Shown here: positions 16,274 through 24,168 of the stretch, piece after piece | Layout: each line of letters starts with the position of its first letter | Numbering within the stretch: position 1 is the first letter of the stretch | Assembly: GCF_014207985.1 (NCBI RefSeq) | Contig: NZ_JACHMI010000001.1 | Span: forward strand, 5,191,001-5,255,000 | Direction of reading: 5' to 3' | Source: Nonomuraea rubra | Lineage (GTDB): Bacteria; Actinomycetota; Actinomycetes; Streptosporangiales; Streptosporangiaceae | DNA: 64,000 bases | Made by a program: the position numbers and the translations under genes | Notes under the pieces: model-generated | Seen by the model: only the letters and a program-made list of their open reading frames with translations | Database searches by the model: none | Told to the model about the DNA's origin: nothing

Positions 16274-16424
16274 GGTGATCTCCTTGCGTGTCGACGGTTA
16301 CACCCCACCGACGAAGCGGACCGGCGCCCGGGGACGGCGCGGAGGAGAATACCGGTGAGTGTCCCCTGCGCGGCCGCCGGTTCGTCGTAGAGGAGAGAGC
16401 CCACGTCGCCCCTGCGGAGGTCGC

Positions 16425-16763
16425 ATGCAGTACGCCCTGATCATCTACGAGGAGCCCGGCTACCTCGACGGGCTAACGGAGGAGGACCGTGAGGCGGCGT
16501 ACGCGGACTATCGCGCGCTGGCCGAGGACCCCCGCTACGCCGGCGGTGCGCAGCTGCAGCCGGTCGAGACGGCGACCACCGTGCGCGTGGCCGGGGGCCG
16601 GACGTTGCCGACCGACGGGCCGTTCGCCGACACCAAGGAGGTGCTGGGCGGGTTCTGCCTGGTCGAGGCGGCCGACCTGGACGAGGCGATCGAGCTTGCC
16701 GCGCGTGTCCCGGCGGCCCGGCTCGGCGGGGTGGTGGAGGTCAGGCCGGTGATGCGGTTCTGA
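16425..16763 (+). CDS. YCII-related (DGPF) domain protein
   Basis: 112 residues. It begins MQYALIIYEEPG and contains LPTDGPFADTKEVLGGFCLVEA, the DGPF signature of this family. Such proteins are almost always encoded just before an ECF sigma factor, as here, and are thought to act with it; their biochemistry is unsettled. The ATG at 16425 follows GCGGAGG at good spacing. The stop overlaps the start of the sigma factor frame. Confidence 0.9.
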   Translation: MQYALIIYEEPGYLDGLTEEDREAAYADYRALAEDPRYAGGAQLQPVETATTVRVAGGRTLPTDGPFADTKEVLGGFCLVEAADLDEAIELAARVPAARLGGVVEVRPVMRF

Positions 16764-17923
16764 GCGCGCTGGAGGAGGTCTTCCGCGACGAGTGGGGCCG
16801 GGTGCTGGCCTCGCTGATCGGGTTCCTCGGCGACTTCGACCGGGCCGAGGAGGCCGCGCAGGAGGCGTTCGCGATCGCGGCCGAGCGCTGGCCCGTTTCC
16901 GGCATGCCGGACAAGCCGGGTGCGTGGCTGCTGACGACGGCCCGCAACCGGGCGATCGACCGGGTGCGCAGGGAACGCGCCCTGGCCGGGAAGATCCACC
17001 TGCTGCACGAACCCGAGGCCGCCATGGACGAGTTCGACGACACAGCGATCAAGGACGAGCGGCTGGAGCTGATCTTCGCCTGCTGTCACCCGGCGCTGCC
17101 GCTGGACGGGCAGGTGGCGCTCACGCTGCGGGCGCTCGGCGGCCTGGAAACCGCCGAGATCGCCCGGGCCTTCCTGGTCTCGGAGGAGACCATGAAGCGG
17201 CGGCTGTCCCGCGCCAAGGCCAAGATCAAGGCGACCGGGATCCCGTTCGCCGTCCCCGCCGCGCACAGGCTGCCCGACCGCCTCGACGCGGTGCTCGCCG
17301 TCGTCTACCTCATCTTCAACGAGGGGTACCGCGGCCGGACCGACCTCGGCGCGGAGGCGCTCCGCCTGGGCCGGCTGCTGGCCGCGCTGCTGCCGGACCA
17401 GCCGGAGGCGCACGGCCTGCTGGCCCTGATGCTGATCCACCACGCCCGGCGTCGGGCCCGCTTCCGCGGCGAGGACCTGGTGCTGCTCGATGACCAGGAC
17501 CGGTCGCTGTGGGACCTGCGCCAGATCGCCGAGGGGTGCGCGGTGCTCGACCGGGCGATCAGGCTGGGCGGGCGCGGCGCCTACGTCGTCCAGGCCGCGA
17601 TCGCCTCGCTGCAGACCCGCGAGCCGATCGACTGGCCGCAGGTCGCCGCGCTGTACCGGCGGCTGGCCGGCCTCACCGGCTCCGCGGTGGTCGAGCTCAA
17701 CGGCGCGGTGGCGCTCGCCCAGGCCGGCGATCCCGCCGCGGCCTTGCGCGCCGTCGACCGGCTCGACCTCGACGGCTACCTCTACTTCCACTCGACCCGC
17801 GGCGAGCTGCTGCGCCGCCTCGGCCGGCCCGCCGAGGCCAGGACCGCGTACGGCAGGGCGCTGGAGCTGGCCACCTCGGCCCCCGAGCGCCGCTTCCTGG
17901 CCCGCCGGCTCGAACAGCTCTGA
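16760..17923 (+). CDS. ECF sigma factor, YCII-associated (ECF42/SigJ-like, DUF6596)
   Basis: About 387 residues. Region 2 reads LGDFDRAEEAAQEAFAIAAE and LLTTARNRAIDRVRRE; region 4 is LGGLETAEIARAFLVSEETM. A long C-terminal TPR-like extension follows, containing VYLIFNEGYRG and ending in tetratricopeptide-like helices, typical of the DGPF-linked ECF42 group. Homology clearly extends upstream of the first GTG (16802) through SALEEVFRDEWGRVLASL, yet the only start-like codon before it is CTG at 16760, overlapping the YCII stop (CTGA). In relatives this position is usually ATGA or GTGA, so I take CTG as the probable start; GTG 16802 would remove the first helix. Confidence 0.8.
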   Translation: MSALEEVFRDEWGRVLASLIGFLGDFDRAEEAAQEAFAIAAERWPVSGMPDKPGAWLLTTARNRAIDRVRRERALAGKIHLLHEPEAAMDEFDDTAIKDERLELIFACCHPALPLDGQVALTLRALGGLETAEIARAFLVSEETMKRRLSRAKAKIKATGIPFAVPAAHRLPDRLDAVLAVVYLIFNEGYRGRTDLGAEALRLGRLLAALLPDQPEAHGLLALMLIHHARRRARFRGEDLVLLDDQDRSLWDLRQIAEGCAVLDRAIRLGGRGAYVVQAAIASLQTREPIDWPQVAALYRRLAGLTGSAVVELNGAVALAQAGDPAAALRAVDRLDLDGYLYFHSTRGELLRRLGRPAEARTAYGRALELATSAPERRFLARRLEQL

Positions 17924-17964
17924 CAGCCGCGGGCGGCTTGACAGACCCGCGCGCCCTCCTAATA

Positions 17965-17976
17965 CTCGGACCCGAG
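17965..17976. promoter_or_regulatory. Palindrome upstream of padR
   Basis: CTCGG-AC-CCGAG is a perfect 5+5 inverted repeat 18 nt before the padR TTG and just upstream of its AGGAGG ribosome binding site. It is a candidate PadR autoregulatory operator. Confidence 0.45.
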
Positions 17977-17993
17977 CAATAGGAGGCAAGCGA

Positions 17994-18611
17994 TTGGGAA
18001 CGAGTAATCGACGTCCGGTGTCCAACGCGCTGGGCCTGGCCGTGCTCGGGCTGCTCATCGAGTCCCCTGCACACCCGCACGCCATGGCCGCCACCCTGCG
18101 CGAACGCGGCCAGGACCGGGTGTTCAAGGTGACCACCGGCTCCCTGTACGACGTCGTACGCGCGCTGGAGCGGGCCGGGTGGATCGAGGCGCGGGAGACC
18201 GTCAAGGTCGGCGCCCGGCCGGAGCGCACCGTCTACCAGCACACCCCCCTCGGGCGGGCGGAGTTCACCCGCTGGGTGGAGGAGCTGATCCGCGTCCCGT
18301 CCGCCGAGTACCCGAAGTTCCTGTCCGCCGTCGGCTACCTCGGCGCGCTCGGGCCCGGCGGCGCCGTGGAGGCGCTGCGGGACCGCGCCGCCCGGGTGCG
18401 CGCGACGCTGGAGGAGCACCGCCGCGAGCACGGCGAGCTGCTGGCGGCCGGCACGGTGCCGCGCCTGTTCGTGGTCGAGGTGGAGTACGCGCTGCGCATG
18501 CAGGAGGCCGAGCTCGGCTGGATCGAGGAGATCGTGGCCGACATCGAGACGGGCCGGCTGGCCTGGCCGGACGTGTCCGGCTGGGTACGCGCCCAGGAGG
18601 AGGGCCAGTGA
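17994..18611 (+). CDS. PadR family transcriptional regulator
   Basis: 205 residues. The PadR winged helix occupies residues 8-85: NALGLAVLGLLIESPAHPH, then KVTTGSLYDVVRALERAGWI and the wing RPERTVYQHTPLGRAEF. The C-terminal Vir_act_alpha_C-like helices mediate dimerisation. The start TTG 17994 follows AGGAGG; no ATG fits. The stop overlaps the GTG of the FAD monooxygenase (GTGA), so the two are coupled and PadR most likely represses this small detoxification operon. Confidence 0.87.
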   Translation: MGTSNRRPVSNALGLAVLGLLIESPAHPHAMAATLRERGQDRVFKVTTGSLYDVVRALERAGWIEARETVKVGARPERTVYQHTPLGRAEFTRWVEELIRVPSAEYPKFLSAVGYLGALGPGGAVEALRDRAARVRATLEEHRREHGELLAAGTVPRLFVVEVEYALRMQEAELGWIEEIVADIETGRLAWPDVSGWVRAQEEGQ

Positions 18612-20083
18612 GCGGCGACGGCACGATCATGGTGGCGGGCGCGGGGCCCGCCGGGCTGATGCTGGCGGCGGAGCTGACGCTCGCCGGGGCCGAGGTGACG
18701 GTGCTCGACGCGCTGCCGGAGCGCTCGCCGTACTGCAGGGGGTTCAACCTCAACGCCCGCAGCCTGGAGCTGCTCGACCGGCGCGGCATCGCCGGGCGAT
18801 TCCTGGCCGAGGGGCCGGCCGTGCCGGCGGGCATGTTCGCCGACCCCGCCAGGCCGCTCGACCTGACGGTGATGGACACCGACCATCCGTACGTGCTGGG
18901 CATCGCGCAGACCCGCGTCGAGGAGCTGCTGGAGCAGTGGCTGGCCGAGCTGGGTGTGCCGGTGCGCTGGGGGCACACAGTCGCCGACCTGGAGCAGGAC
19001 GGCGACGGCGTCGAGGTGACCGTCGAGTCCGGCGGCCGGAGGTGGCGCACCCGGGCCGCCTACCTCGCCGGTTGCGACGGCAGCCGCAGCCTGGTGCGCA
19101 AGCGCGCCGGGATCGGCTTCCCCGGCACGCCCGCCACCCACTACGGCGTGCTCGCGGACCTCGAGCTCGCCGACCCCGCCGCCCTGCCGTTCGGCATGAC
19201 CAAGGGCGAGCGCGGCACGGTGTTCGTGATCCCGCGGCCCGGCTACGTCCGCATCGTGCTCGACGACCCCGAGCCGCCCGCCGACCGCGACGAACCCGTG
19301 ACGCTGCCCTACTTCCAGCGGCTGCTGGACGACCAGCTCGGCCGCCACGTGGAGCTGCGCGAGCCGCGCTGGCTCACGCGCTTCGGCGACGCGGCCCGGC
19401 TCGCGGACCGCTACGTCGCCGGACGCGTGGTGCTGGCGGGCGACGCCGCGCACATCCACCCGCCGACCGGCGCGATCGGGGTCAACGTGGCGCTGGCCGA
19501 CGCGGTCAACCTCGGCTGGAAGCTCGCCGCCACAGCGCTCGGCCACGCCCCAGGCGGGCTGCTGCACAGCTACCACGACGAACGGCACGCCGCCGGCGAG
19601 CGCCTGCTGAGCACCATCCGCGCCCAGACGGCCCTCGCCGGCCACGACCCCGCCCTCGCCCCGGTGCGGGACCTGTTCGGCGAGCTGGTCGAACGGGTGA
19701 CCGGCGCCGGCAAGTACCTCGCGGAGCTGGCGACCGGCGTGAGCACCCGCTACGACCCGAGGATCCCCGGCGACCACCCGTGGCTCGGCCGCCTCGCCCC
19801 CAACCTGGAGCTGACCCTCGACGGCCGCCGCACCAGCGTCGCCGAGCTGCTGCACCGGGCCCGCCCGATCCTGCTCCGCCTCGGCGACCGGCCGCTGCCG
19901 GCCCCCGGCGACGGGGTGGACACCTACGACGCCCGGTGTCCCGCCCAGCCCGGGCTCGAAGGGCTGCTGATCCGCCCAGACGGTCACACCGCCTGGGTCT
20001 CCACCACCTCCGACCCCCAGCCCGGCGGCACCCTCGCCACGGCCCTGGCCACCTGGTTCAGCGCCGGCTCCCGGGTGGGCTGA
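18608..20083 (+). CDS. FAD-dependent monooxygenase (aromatic hydroxylase type)
   Basis: 491 residues of the PHBH-type class A flavin monooxygenases. FAD motifs are visible: GxGxxG as VAGAGPAGLM near residue 10, the DG motif AGCDGSRSLVRKRAG, and the GD motif VLAGDAAHIHPPTGAIGVN. The C-terminal thioredoxin-like domain found in RdmE- and rifampicin-type enzymes follows. It hydroxylates aromatic or polyketide substrates with NAD(P)H and O2. The GTG at 18608 overlaps the padR stop. A dead MFS exporter gene lies convergent immediately downstream, overlapping by 26 nt; together they resemble an antibiotic or xenobiotic detoxification locus. Confidence 0.88.
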   Translation: MSGDGTIMVAGAGPAGLMLAAELTLAGAEVTVLDALPERSPYCRGFNLNARSLELLDRRGIAGRFLAEGPAVPAGMFADPARPLDLTVMDTDHPYVLGIAQTRVEELLEQWLAELGVPVRWGHTVADLEQDGDGVEVTVESGGRRWRTRAAYLAGCDGSRSLVRKRAGIGFPGTPATHYGVLADLELADPAALPFGMTKGERGTVFVIPRPGYVRIVLDDPEPPADRDEPVTLPYFQRLLDDQLGRHVELREPRWLTRFGDAARLADRYVAGRVVLAGDAAHIHPPTGAIGVNVALADAVNLGWKLAATALGHAPGGLLHSYHDERHAAGERLLSTIRAQTALAGHDPALAPVRDLFGELVERVTGAGKYLAELATGVSTRYDPRIPGDHPWLGRLAPNLELTLDGRRTSVAELLHRARPILLRLGDRPLPAPGDGVDTYDARCPAQPGLEGLLIRPDGHTAWVSTTSDPQPGGTLATALATWFSAGSRVG

Positions 20084-21016
20084 ACAACAGGCAGAGCACG
20101 GCCGCGGCCACCAGCACCACCGCACACGCCACGAGGGCGGTGTGCAGGGCGGTCACGAACCCGGCGGCGAACGTCTCGGCCGTGACCCGCTCGTACAGGG
20201 CGGCCGTGGCCGGGTCCAGGCCGCCGGGCGGCGCGGGCGGGCTGTAGTGGCGGGCCGCGGCGGCACTGTCCTCGACGAACCGGGCACGCAGCGGCTCGGG
20301 CAGCAGGCCCGCCCGCTCCCCGGCCTCGGCGCGCAGGGCCGAGGAGAGCCGGGCCGAGAGCAGGACGCCCAGCACGGCCGTGCCGACCACGCCGCCGGCC
20401 TGCCGGATCGTGCTGGACACACCGGACGCCGCCACGTACCTGCCGCCGAACCTGTCCGACAACCGCCCCGCGTACGCCGAGCCGGCCGCGGTGAGCACCG
20501 CGCCGGGCAGCAGCACCAGGCCGGTCTCCAGCGCCGAGTACCCGCGCGCCAGCTGCAGGTACAGCACCAGCGCGAACATGACGCCGATCATGCCGAGCTG
20601 GAAGACGAACCCGGCCGCGTTGCCGACCGCGAAGTTCCGCACCCTGAACAGGGCCAGGGGCATCAGGGGCGCCTCCCGCCGCCGTTGCAGGAGCACGAAC
20701 GCCACCAGCAGCGCCACCCCCGCCACGATCGGCCCCGCGACGGTGGCCCAGCCGTAGCGTTCGCCCTCGATCAGGCCGAAGACGACGCCGCCCAGCCCGG
20801 CGGTGGCCAGCGCGACGCCCGCCAGGTCGAGCCGCTGGGCCAGGCCGGAGCGCAGGGGCGGCACGAAGGCCAGCGCCAGCACGGCGGTGACGATCCCGAT
20901 CGGGACGTGTCGAGCAACGACATGAAGAAGCCGATGCACATGATCGCGAGAACCAGCCACGGCCGCTGCGTGGCCGGTTGCTCGCCTGAAGGGCCGACAC
21001 GCGTCGTCGCCACCAT
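20058..21016 (-). pseudogene. DHA2-type MFS transporter with two internal deletions
   Basis: The N-terminus is recognisable in one frame (start ATG 21016, MVATTRVGPSGEQP, first helix PWLVLAIMCIGFFMSLLDTS). At about 20903-20915 the frame jumps directly to VPIGIVTAVLALAFVPPL, which in DHA2 proteins lies after transmembrane helix 6, so about 150 residues are missing and the frame is broken. A second, in-frame loss joins SDRFGGRYV straight to ASGVSSTIRQAGG, removing about 60-70 residues (roughly three helices). The intact DHA2 gene at 58.0-59.5 kb in this window shows what is missing. The product cannot be a functional 14-helix exporter. Confidence 0.82.
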
Positions 21017-21171
21017 GCGAAGCACCCTTTTCCAGGATGTGGTGAGCGACTTCCACCTTCCCCGCGTCATCCGGACGCGGGTGAAGCTGGTTGGCGAGGC
21101 GTGAGGCCCGACGGTGAGAAGCCAGGCCGGAGCCTAACACACCGCCGCGCGGCCTCACCCTTGATCGCCCC

Positions 21172-21291
21172 CAGGCCGTCCTCGTAGCTGCCCCGGCCCC
21201 ACCAGCCGTGGACGGGTGGGGTGTGGCCGCCCTGCTGTCAGTGGCCCGTCAGGAGGAGGACGAGGGCCAGGCTTCGACGTTTTGCGATCAT
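21172..21291 (-). pseudogene. Remnant of a secreted GH99-like glycoside hydrolase
   Basis: From ATG 21291 (ribosome binding site GAAGGGA) a signal peptide MIAKRRSLALVLLLTGH ends at a TGA. In the same frame the sequence continues QQGGHTPP and, a few codons later, WWGRGSYEDGL. The GH99-like domain of the 864-residue protein in this window reads HWQQGGHSPP and SWWGRGSYEDGL. The stop thus replaces the Trp codon TGG, and DNA at 21172-21204 matches that gene at 32 of 33 positions. This is a paralogous secreted GH99-like gene reduced by two large deletions plus a nonsense change, lying directly downstream of the TetR-LacI fusion gene. Confidence 0.72.
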
Positions 21292-21316
21292 GGCGTCCCT
21301 TCGGACTGCGAGCGCA

Positions 21317-21332
21317 AATCGTTAAGACGATT
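21317..21332. promoter_or_regulatory. Palindrome upstream of the GH99 remnant
   Basis: AATCGT-TAAG-ACGATT, a perfect 6+6 inverted repeat, lies 25 nt before the remnant's ATG and 66 nt after the TetR-LacI stop. The location suits an operator for the neighbouring sugar-responsive repressor. It is probably a fossil of regulation of the deleted gene, or an active site for the repressor. Confidence 0.5.
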
Positions 21333-21398
21333 CCTCCACGCGACGCATGCGGTGTCAAGAGTTCCGGTCCGGGTGGATCGGCGAACCGGTGACAGTGC

Positions 21399-23279
21399 TC
21401 AGGCGGAGTGGCGGCGTACCAGGCGGGCGGGGATGACGAGTTCGGTGGACGGCTCGCCGATGGTGCCGTTCAGCCGTTCGAGCAGCCGCGTGGCCGTGGC
21501 CCGGCCGATCTCGCGGGCCGGGTTGGCCATGGTGGTCAGGCCGGGGGAGACCATGCCGGCGGCGTCGATGTCGTCGAAGCCCATCACGGCCAGGTCGTCC
21601 GGGACGCGCAGGCCGCGCAGGGCCGCCACGTCGAGGGCGCCGATCGCCATGACGTCGTTCGCGCACAGGACGGCGTCGGGCAGCTCCGGCAGGTCCAGCA
21701 GCCGCGCCACGCCCTCCGCGCCGCCCGCGCGGCTGAACGCGGTGTGCTCCACGAGCGCCCGGCCGGCCGGCACGCCGGCCTCGGCGAGGGCCGCGCGGTA
21801 ACCCGCGACGCGCTCGGCCGCCGGGCCCTCCGCCGCGGGGCCGCACACGAACGCGATCCTGCGGTAGCCCCGGGCGAGCAGGTGGCGGGTGGCCTCGGCG
21901 GCGCCGCCCTCGTCGTCGCTGTGGACGACGTCCACGCCCCGCTGGGCCAGCCTGCCGCCGAGCCGCACCACCGGGATGCCGGCGCCGATGACCGGCAGCA
22001 GGTCCTCGGCGTGGGTGTGGAACACCGCGAAGGCCAGCCCGTCGACCTGGCGGGCGATCATCTGCTCGATCGCGGCCTGCTCGGCCCGCCTCACGCCGTC
22101 GGTGTTGCTGATGATCTGGTCGTAGCCGGCGGGGCCGAGCACGTCCTGCAGGCCGCGGGCCAGGGCCGGGTAGAACGGGTTGGTGATGTCGGGGATGATC
22201 AGGCCGATGGTCTGGCTGCGGCTGGTGCGCAGGCCCCTGGCCAGGACGTTCGGCCGGTAGCCGAGCTCCTCGATCGCGCGCAGCACGCGACGGCGCGTCT
22301 CCTCCGCCACGGGGCGGCGGCCGTTCAGGGTGTGGGACACGGTCGTGGCGCTCACCCCGGCCAGGCCGGCCACCCGCCTGATGCTCGGCCGCTCGCCCCT
22401 GACCGCACGCGGCTGCTCGCCGAGGGGCTGGGGGAGCGCTCCGGAGCCTTCGGCAGGCTCGCGTCCCTCGGCAAGGCCCGCGACTGGGGGAAGGCCCAGA
22501 GGTGCGCCGCGTCCCTGGGGGAAACCTTCGGATGCGCCGCGTCCTTGGAGGGACCCTTCGGATGCGCCGCGTCCTTCGAGGAAGCCTTCGAAGGCGCTGC
22601 TCAGCACGGCGTTGGCGTCCTCGAGCGTACGCACGCCGCGCGCGACGGCCTCGGCGGGCGGCACCCGGCCGGCCGCCTCCAGCAGGATCGACTCCCACAC
22701 CTGCCGCAACGGCCCCAGCACCGCCGCCGCCAGGATCCGCGCCCTGAGACCGCCCATCCCGTCGGCCCCGGACTCCGTCACCGATCCCGCCAGAGCCCCG
22801 GCCGAAAGGGCCGCCAGAGGCTCGGCCGGAGACCCCGTCGCCGTCTCGGCCAGTGACTCGGCCAGTGACTCGGCCAGCGACTCGGCCAGCGCGCGCTCGC
22901 GGGCCGCGAACAGCTCGCGCCCGTGCGCGCGCAGGGTGTCGCTGCCGCGGTACACCCGCCCGAAGAGCGCCAGGTCACCGGCAGGGTTGGCACGCAACAG
23001 CCCGCGCAGCGCCACCGCCGCCCGCCCGCCCGGCCGGTGCCGCACCACCTCGGCGGGATCGCCTGCCAGCAGCGGCTCGTGCTCGTAGAAGAGCTGCTCC
23101 TTGACGGGGAAGTAGTTGAACACGGTCTTGGCCGACACGTCAGCCGCCTCGGCGACCTCGCTGACCGTCACCGCGTCGAACCCCCGTAGCGCGAACAGCC
23201 GCAGCGCGGCGTCGGCGATGGCGCGCCGCGTCTCGGCCTTCTTCCGCTCACGCCTGGCCGGGGGCTGCTGGGTGGGCAT
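21399..23279 (-). CDS. TetR-LacI fusion transcriptional regulator
   Basis: 626 residues in one uninterrupted frame. Residues 10-56 are a TetR HTH (RRAIADAALRLFALRGFDAV, then EVAEAADVSAKTVFNYF), followed by a TetR_C domain to about 225. Residues about 230-260 are three 10-residue repeats of the EGFLEGRGAS type, then a Pro/Gly-rich linker. Residues 298-345 are a LacI HTH (IRRVAGLAGVSATTVSHTLN), followed by a full periplasmic-binding-protein-like sensor with SQTIGLIIPDITNPFYPALA and VMGFDDIDAAGM. No ATG, GTG or TTG exists in frame between the GTG at 22607 and the LacI HTH, so the LacI half cannot start independently at its natural N-terminus. The start ATG 23279 has AAGG upstream. It probably senses a sugar through the LacI half and controls the adjacent glycan genes. 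Confidence 0.85.
   Translation of the reverse strand: MPTQQPPARRERKKAETRRAIADAALRLFALRGFDAVTVSEVAEAADVSAKTVFNYFPVKEQLFYEHEPLLAGDPAEVVRHRPGGRAAVALRGLLRANPAGDLALFGRVYRGSDTLRAHGRELFAARERALAESLAESLAESLAETATGSPAEPLAALSAGALAGSVTESGADGMGGLRARILAAAVLGPLRQVWESILLEAAGRVPPAEAVARGVRTLEDANAVLSSAFEGFLEGRGASEGSLQGRGASEGFPQGRGAPLGLPPVAGLAEGREPAEGSGALPQPLGEQPRAVRGERPSIRRVAGLAGVSATTVSHTLNGRRPVAEETRRRVLRAIEELGYRPNVLARGLRTSRSQTIGLIIPDITNPFYPALARGLQDVLGPAGYDQIISNTDGVRRAEQAAIEQMIARQVDGLAFAVFHTHAEDLLPVIGAGIPVVRLGGRLAQRGVDVVHSDDEGGAAEATRHLLARGYRRIAFVCGPAAEGPAAERVAGYRAALAEAGVPAGRALVEHTAFSRAGGAEGVARLLDLPELPDAVLCANDVMAIGALDVAALRGLRVPDDLAVMGFDDIDAAGMVSPGLTTMANPAREIGRATATRLLERLNGTIGEPSTELVIPARLVRRHSA
22501..22590 (-). 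repeat. Three 30-nt tandem repeats in the TetR-LacI linker
   Basis: Units 22501-22530, 22531-22560 and 22561-22590 share the core TGCGCCGCGTCC on the plus strand and end CCTTCG. Translated on the minus strand they give EGFLEGRGAS, EGSLQGRGAS and EGFPQGRGAP. The period is exact and in frame, so unit number can vary without breaking the fusion protein. Confidence 0.85.
22845..22892 (-). repeat. Four 12-nt tandem repeats in the TetR half
   Basis: CTCGGCCAGTGA-type units, four copies with single-base differences, encode repeated ESLA/DSLA-type helical turns (AESLAESLAESLAE). They lie in the TetR ligand domain and would lengthen one helix by about a turn per unit. Confidence 0.75.
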
Positions 23280-23305
23280 GCCAAGACCTTACATCGACCC
23301 AATCC

Positions 23306-23320
23306 TTTTAGCCGCTAAAA
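23306..23320. promoter_or_regulatory. Perfect palindrome upstream of the TetR-LacI gene
   Basis: TTTTAGC-C-GCTAAAA is a perfect 7+7 inverted repeat with one central base, 26 nt before the fusion gene's ATG. It is AT-rich in a GC-rich context and lies at the expected promoter. It is the best candidate for autoregulation by the TetR half. Confidence 0.65.
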
Positions 23321-23688
23321 ACTTTGGCCTTACGGGGCGAATGCGGGTGATGTCCTCGATGTCGGCGGGGTGGCGGGTCCTCCACCTGCAACGGGATCTC
23401 CTCGTCCACGGGGCACGTACGCCGGTGCAACATCGTTCCCGTCCAGGCCGGCCCGAGGGCGGGGAGCGCGGCGAGATGGATCACGGCCTTGGCCCCCACC
23501 GGCGCCCGCCGCACGACCTCCGGGTCGCCGGCGCTGCCCACCACCATGCGGTCGAGCGGCAGGCCGCCGGGGTCGCGCAGGCCGAGCCCGGTCGCCTTCA
23601 TCTGCCGTCGGGCGAGCAGGTCGAGGGTGGCCCGGCCGACGCTCCCGGCTGCTTCCGTGACCAGCACCCGCCGCGGAATATGGGTCAT
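23308..23688 (-). pseudogene. Remnant of an NAD-dependent epimerase/dehydratase
   Basis: From ATG 23688 the frame encodes the N-terminal Rossmann unit of an extended SDR: RRVLVTEAAGSVGRATLDLL, then AVGAKAVIHLAALPALGP-like sequence. The first Gly of the TGxxGxxG motif is Glu. The frame then skips straight to PVDEEIPLQVEDP, which in sugar epimerases lies about 40 residues later, just before the catalytic YxxxK. The Tyr-Lys region itself is absent, and a further out-of-frame piece reads DIEDITRIRP. With about 126 codons instead of 270-300, the gene has decayed by internal deletion. It runs into the palindrome of the fusion gene. Confidence 0.65.
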
Positions 23689-23706
23689 GTTGTACTCCCC
23701 GATCCG

Positions 23707-23718
23707 CAAATCGATTTG
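23707..23718. promoter_or_regulatory. LacI-type palindrome
   Basis: CAAATCGATTTG is a perfect 12-bp palindrome with the central CpG typical of LacI/GalR-family operators. It lies 19 nt upstream of the epimerase remnant's ATG and about 450 nt before the sugar dehydrogenase gene. It is a candidate site for the LacI half of the fusion regulator. Confidence 0.55.
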
Positions 23719-24168
23719 GTGAACGCAGCATGCGGGCAGGCCCGGACGGATGTCAAGGCGCGTACAGCGGCTGTAAGTTTCGCGGCGCGATGCGTCCGCC
23801 CGCCTGGCCGGGAGGACGGCACCCACATGCGGCGGGCCCCCGTGGTCGGCGGCAAGGGGGCCGCCGCAACCTTCCGTCGGCGCCAGGCGGGCGTGAGTCT
23901 GGATTAAAGGTCCTCGGACCGGGAGGGCGCAAGAGGGTGGAGCGCTCCAGCCATGTATTTGCGCTAATTGATCGCGATTTTGCGGATCTCCCGTCGTCTC
24001 TCACCGTTCACTCACTGAACAGTCAAGCCCTTGACAGCCATATTTCGGCGCGGTAAGCAACTCGTTAGATCCTGAAATCGCCCGACAAATCGTCAAGCGC
24101 AACCTCACCAGCAAAGCGCGGTCGGCGCGCGCCTTGCCTGACGTCCCCCCGGTCAGGAAAGGAAGCCC
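23719..24168 (+). other. Long upstream region of the sugar dehydrogenase gene
   Basis: 450 bases without a supported gene, less GC-rich from about 23940 to 24110. A TTGACA hexamer at 24031-24036 with TAAGCA 17 nt downstream could be a weak sigma-70-type promoter, leaving a leader of about 100 nt. A plus-strand AGGAAAGGAAG ribosome binding site lies just before the ATG at 24169. No further inverted repeat stands out. Confidence 0.4.

Noticed and set aside
24031..24059. Confident sigma-70 promoter for the sugar dehydrogenase
   Set aside because: TTGACA is perfect but the -10 element (TAAGCA) is poor; kept only as a remark in the intergenic entry.
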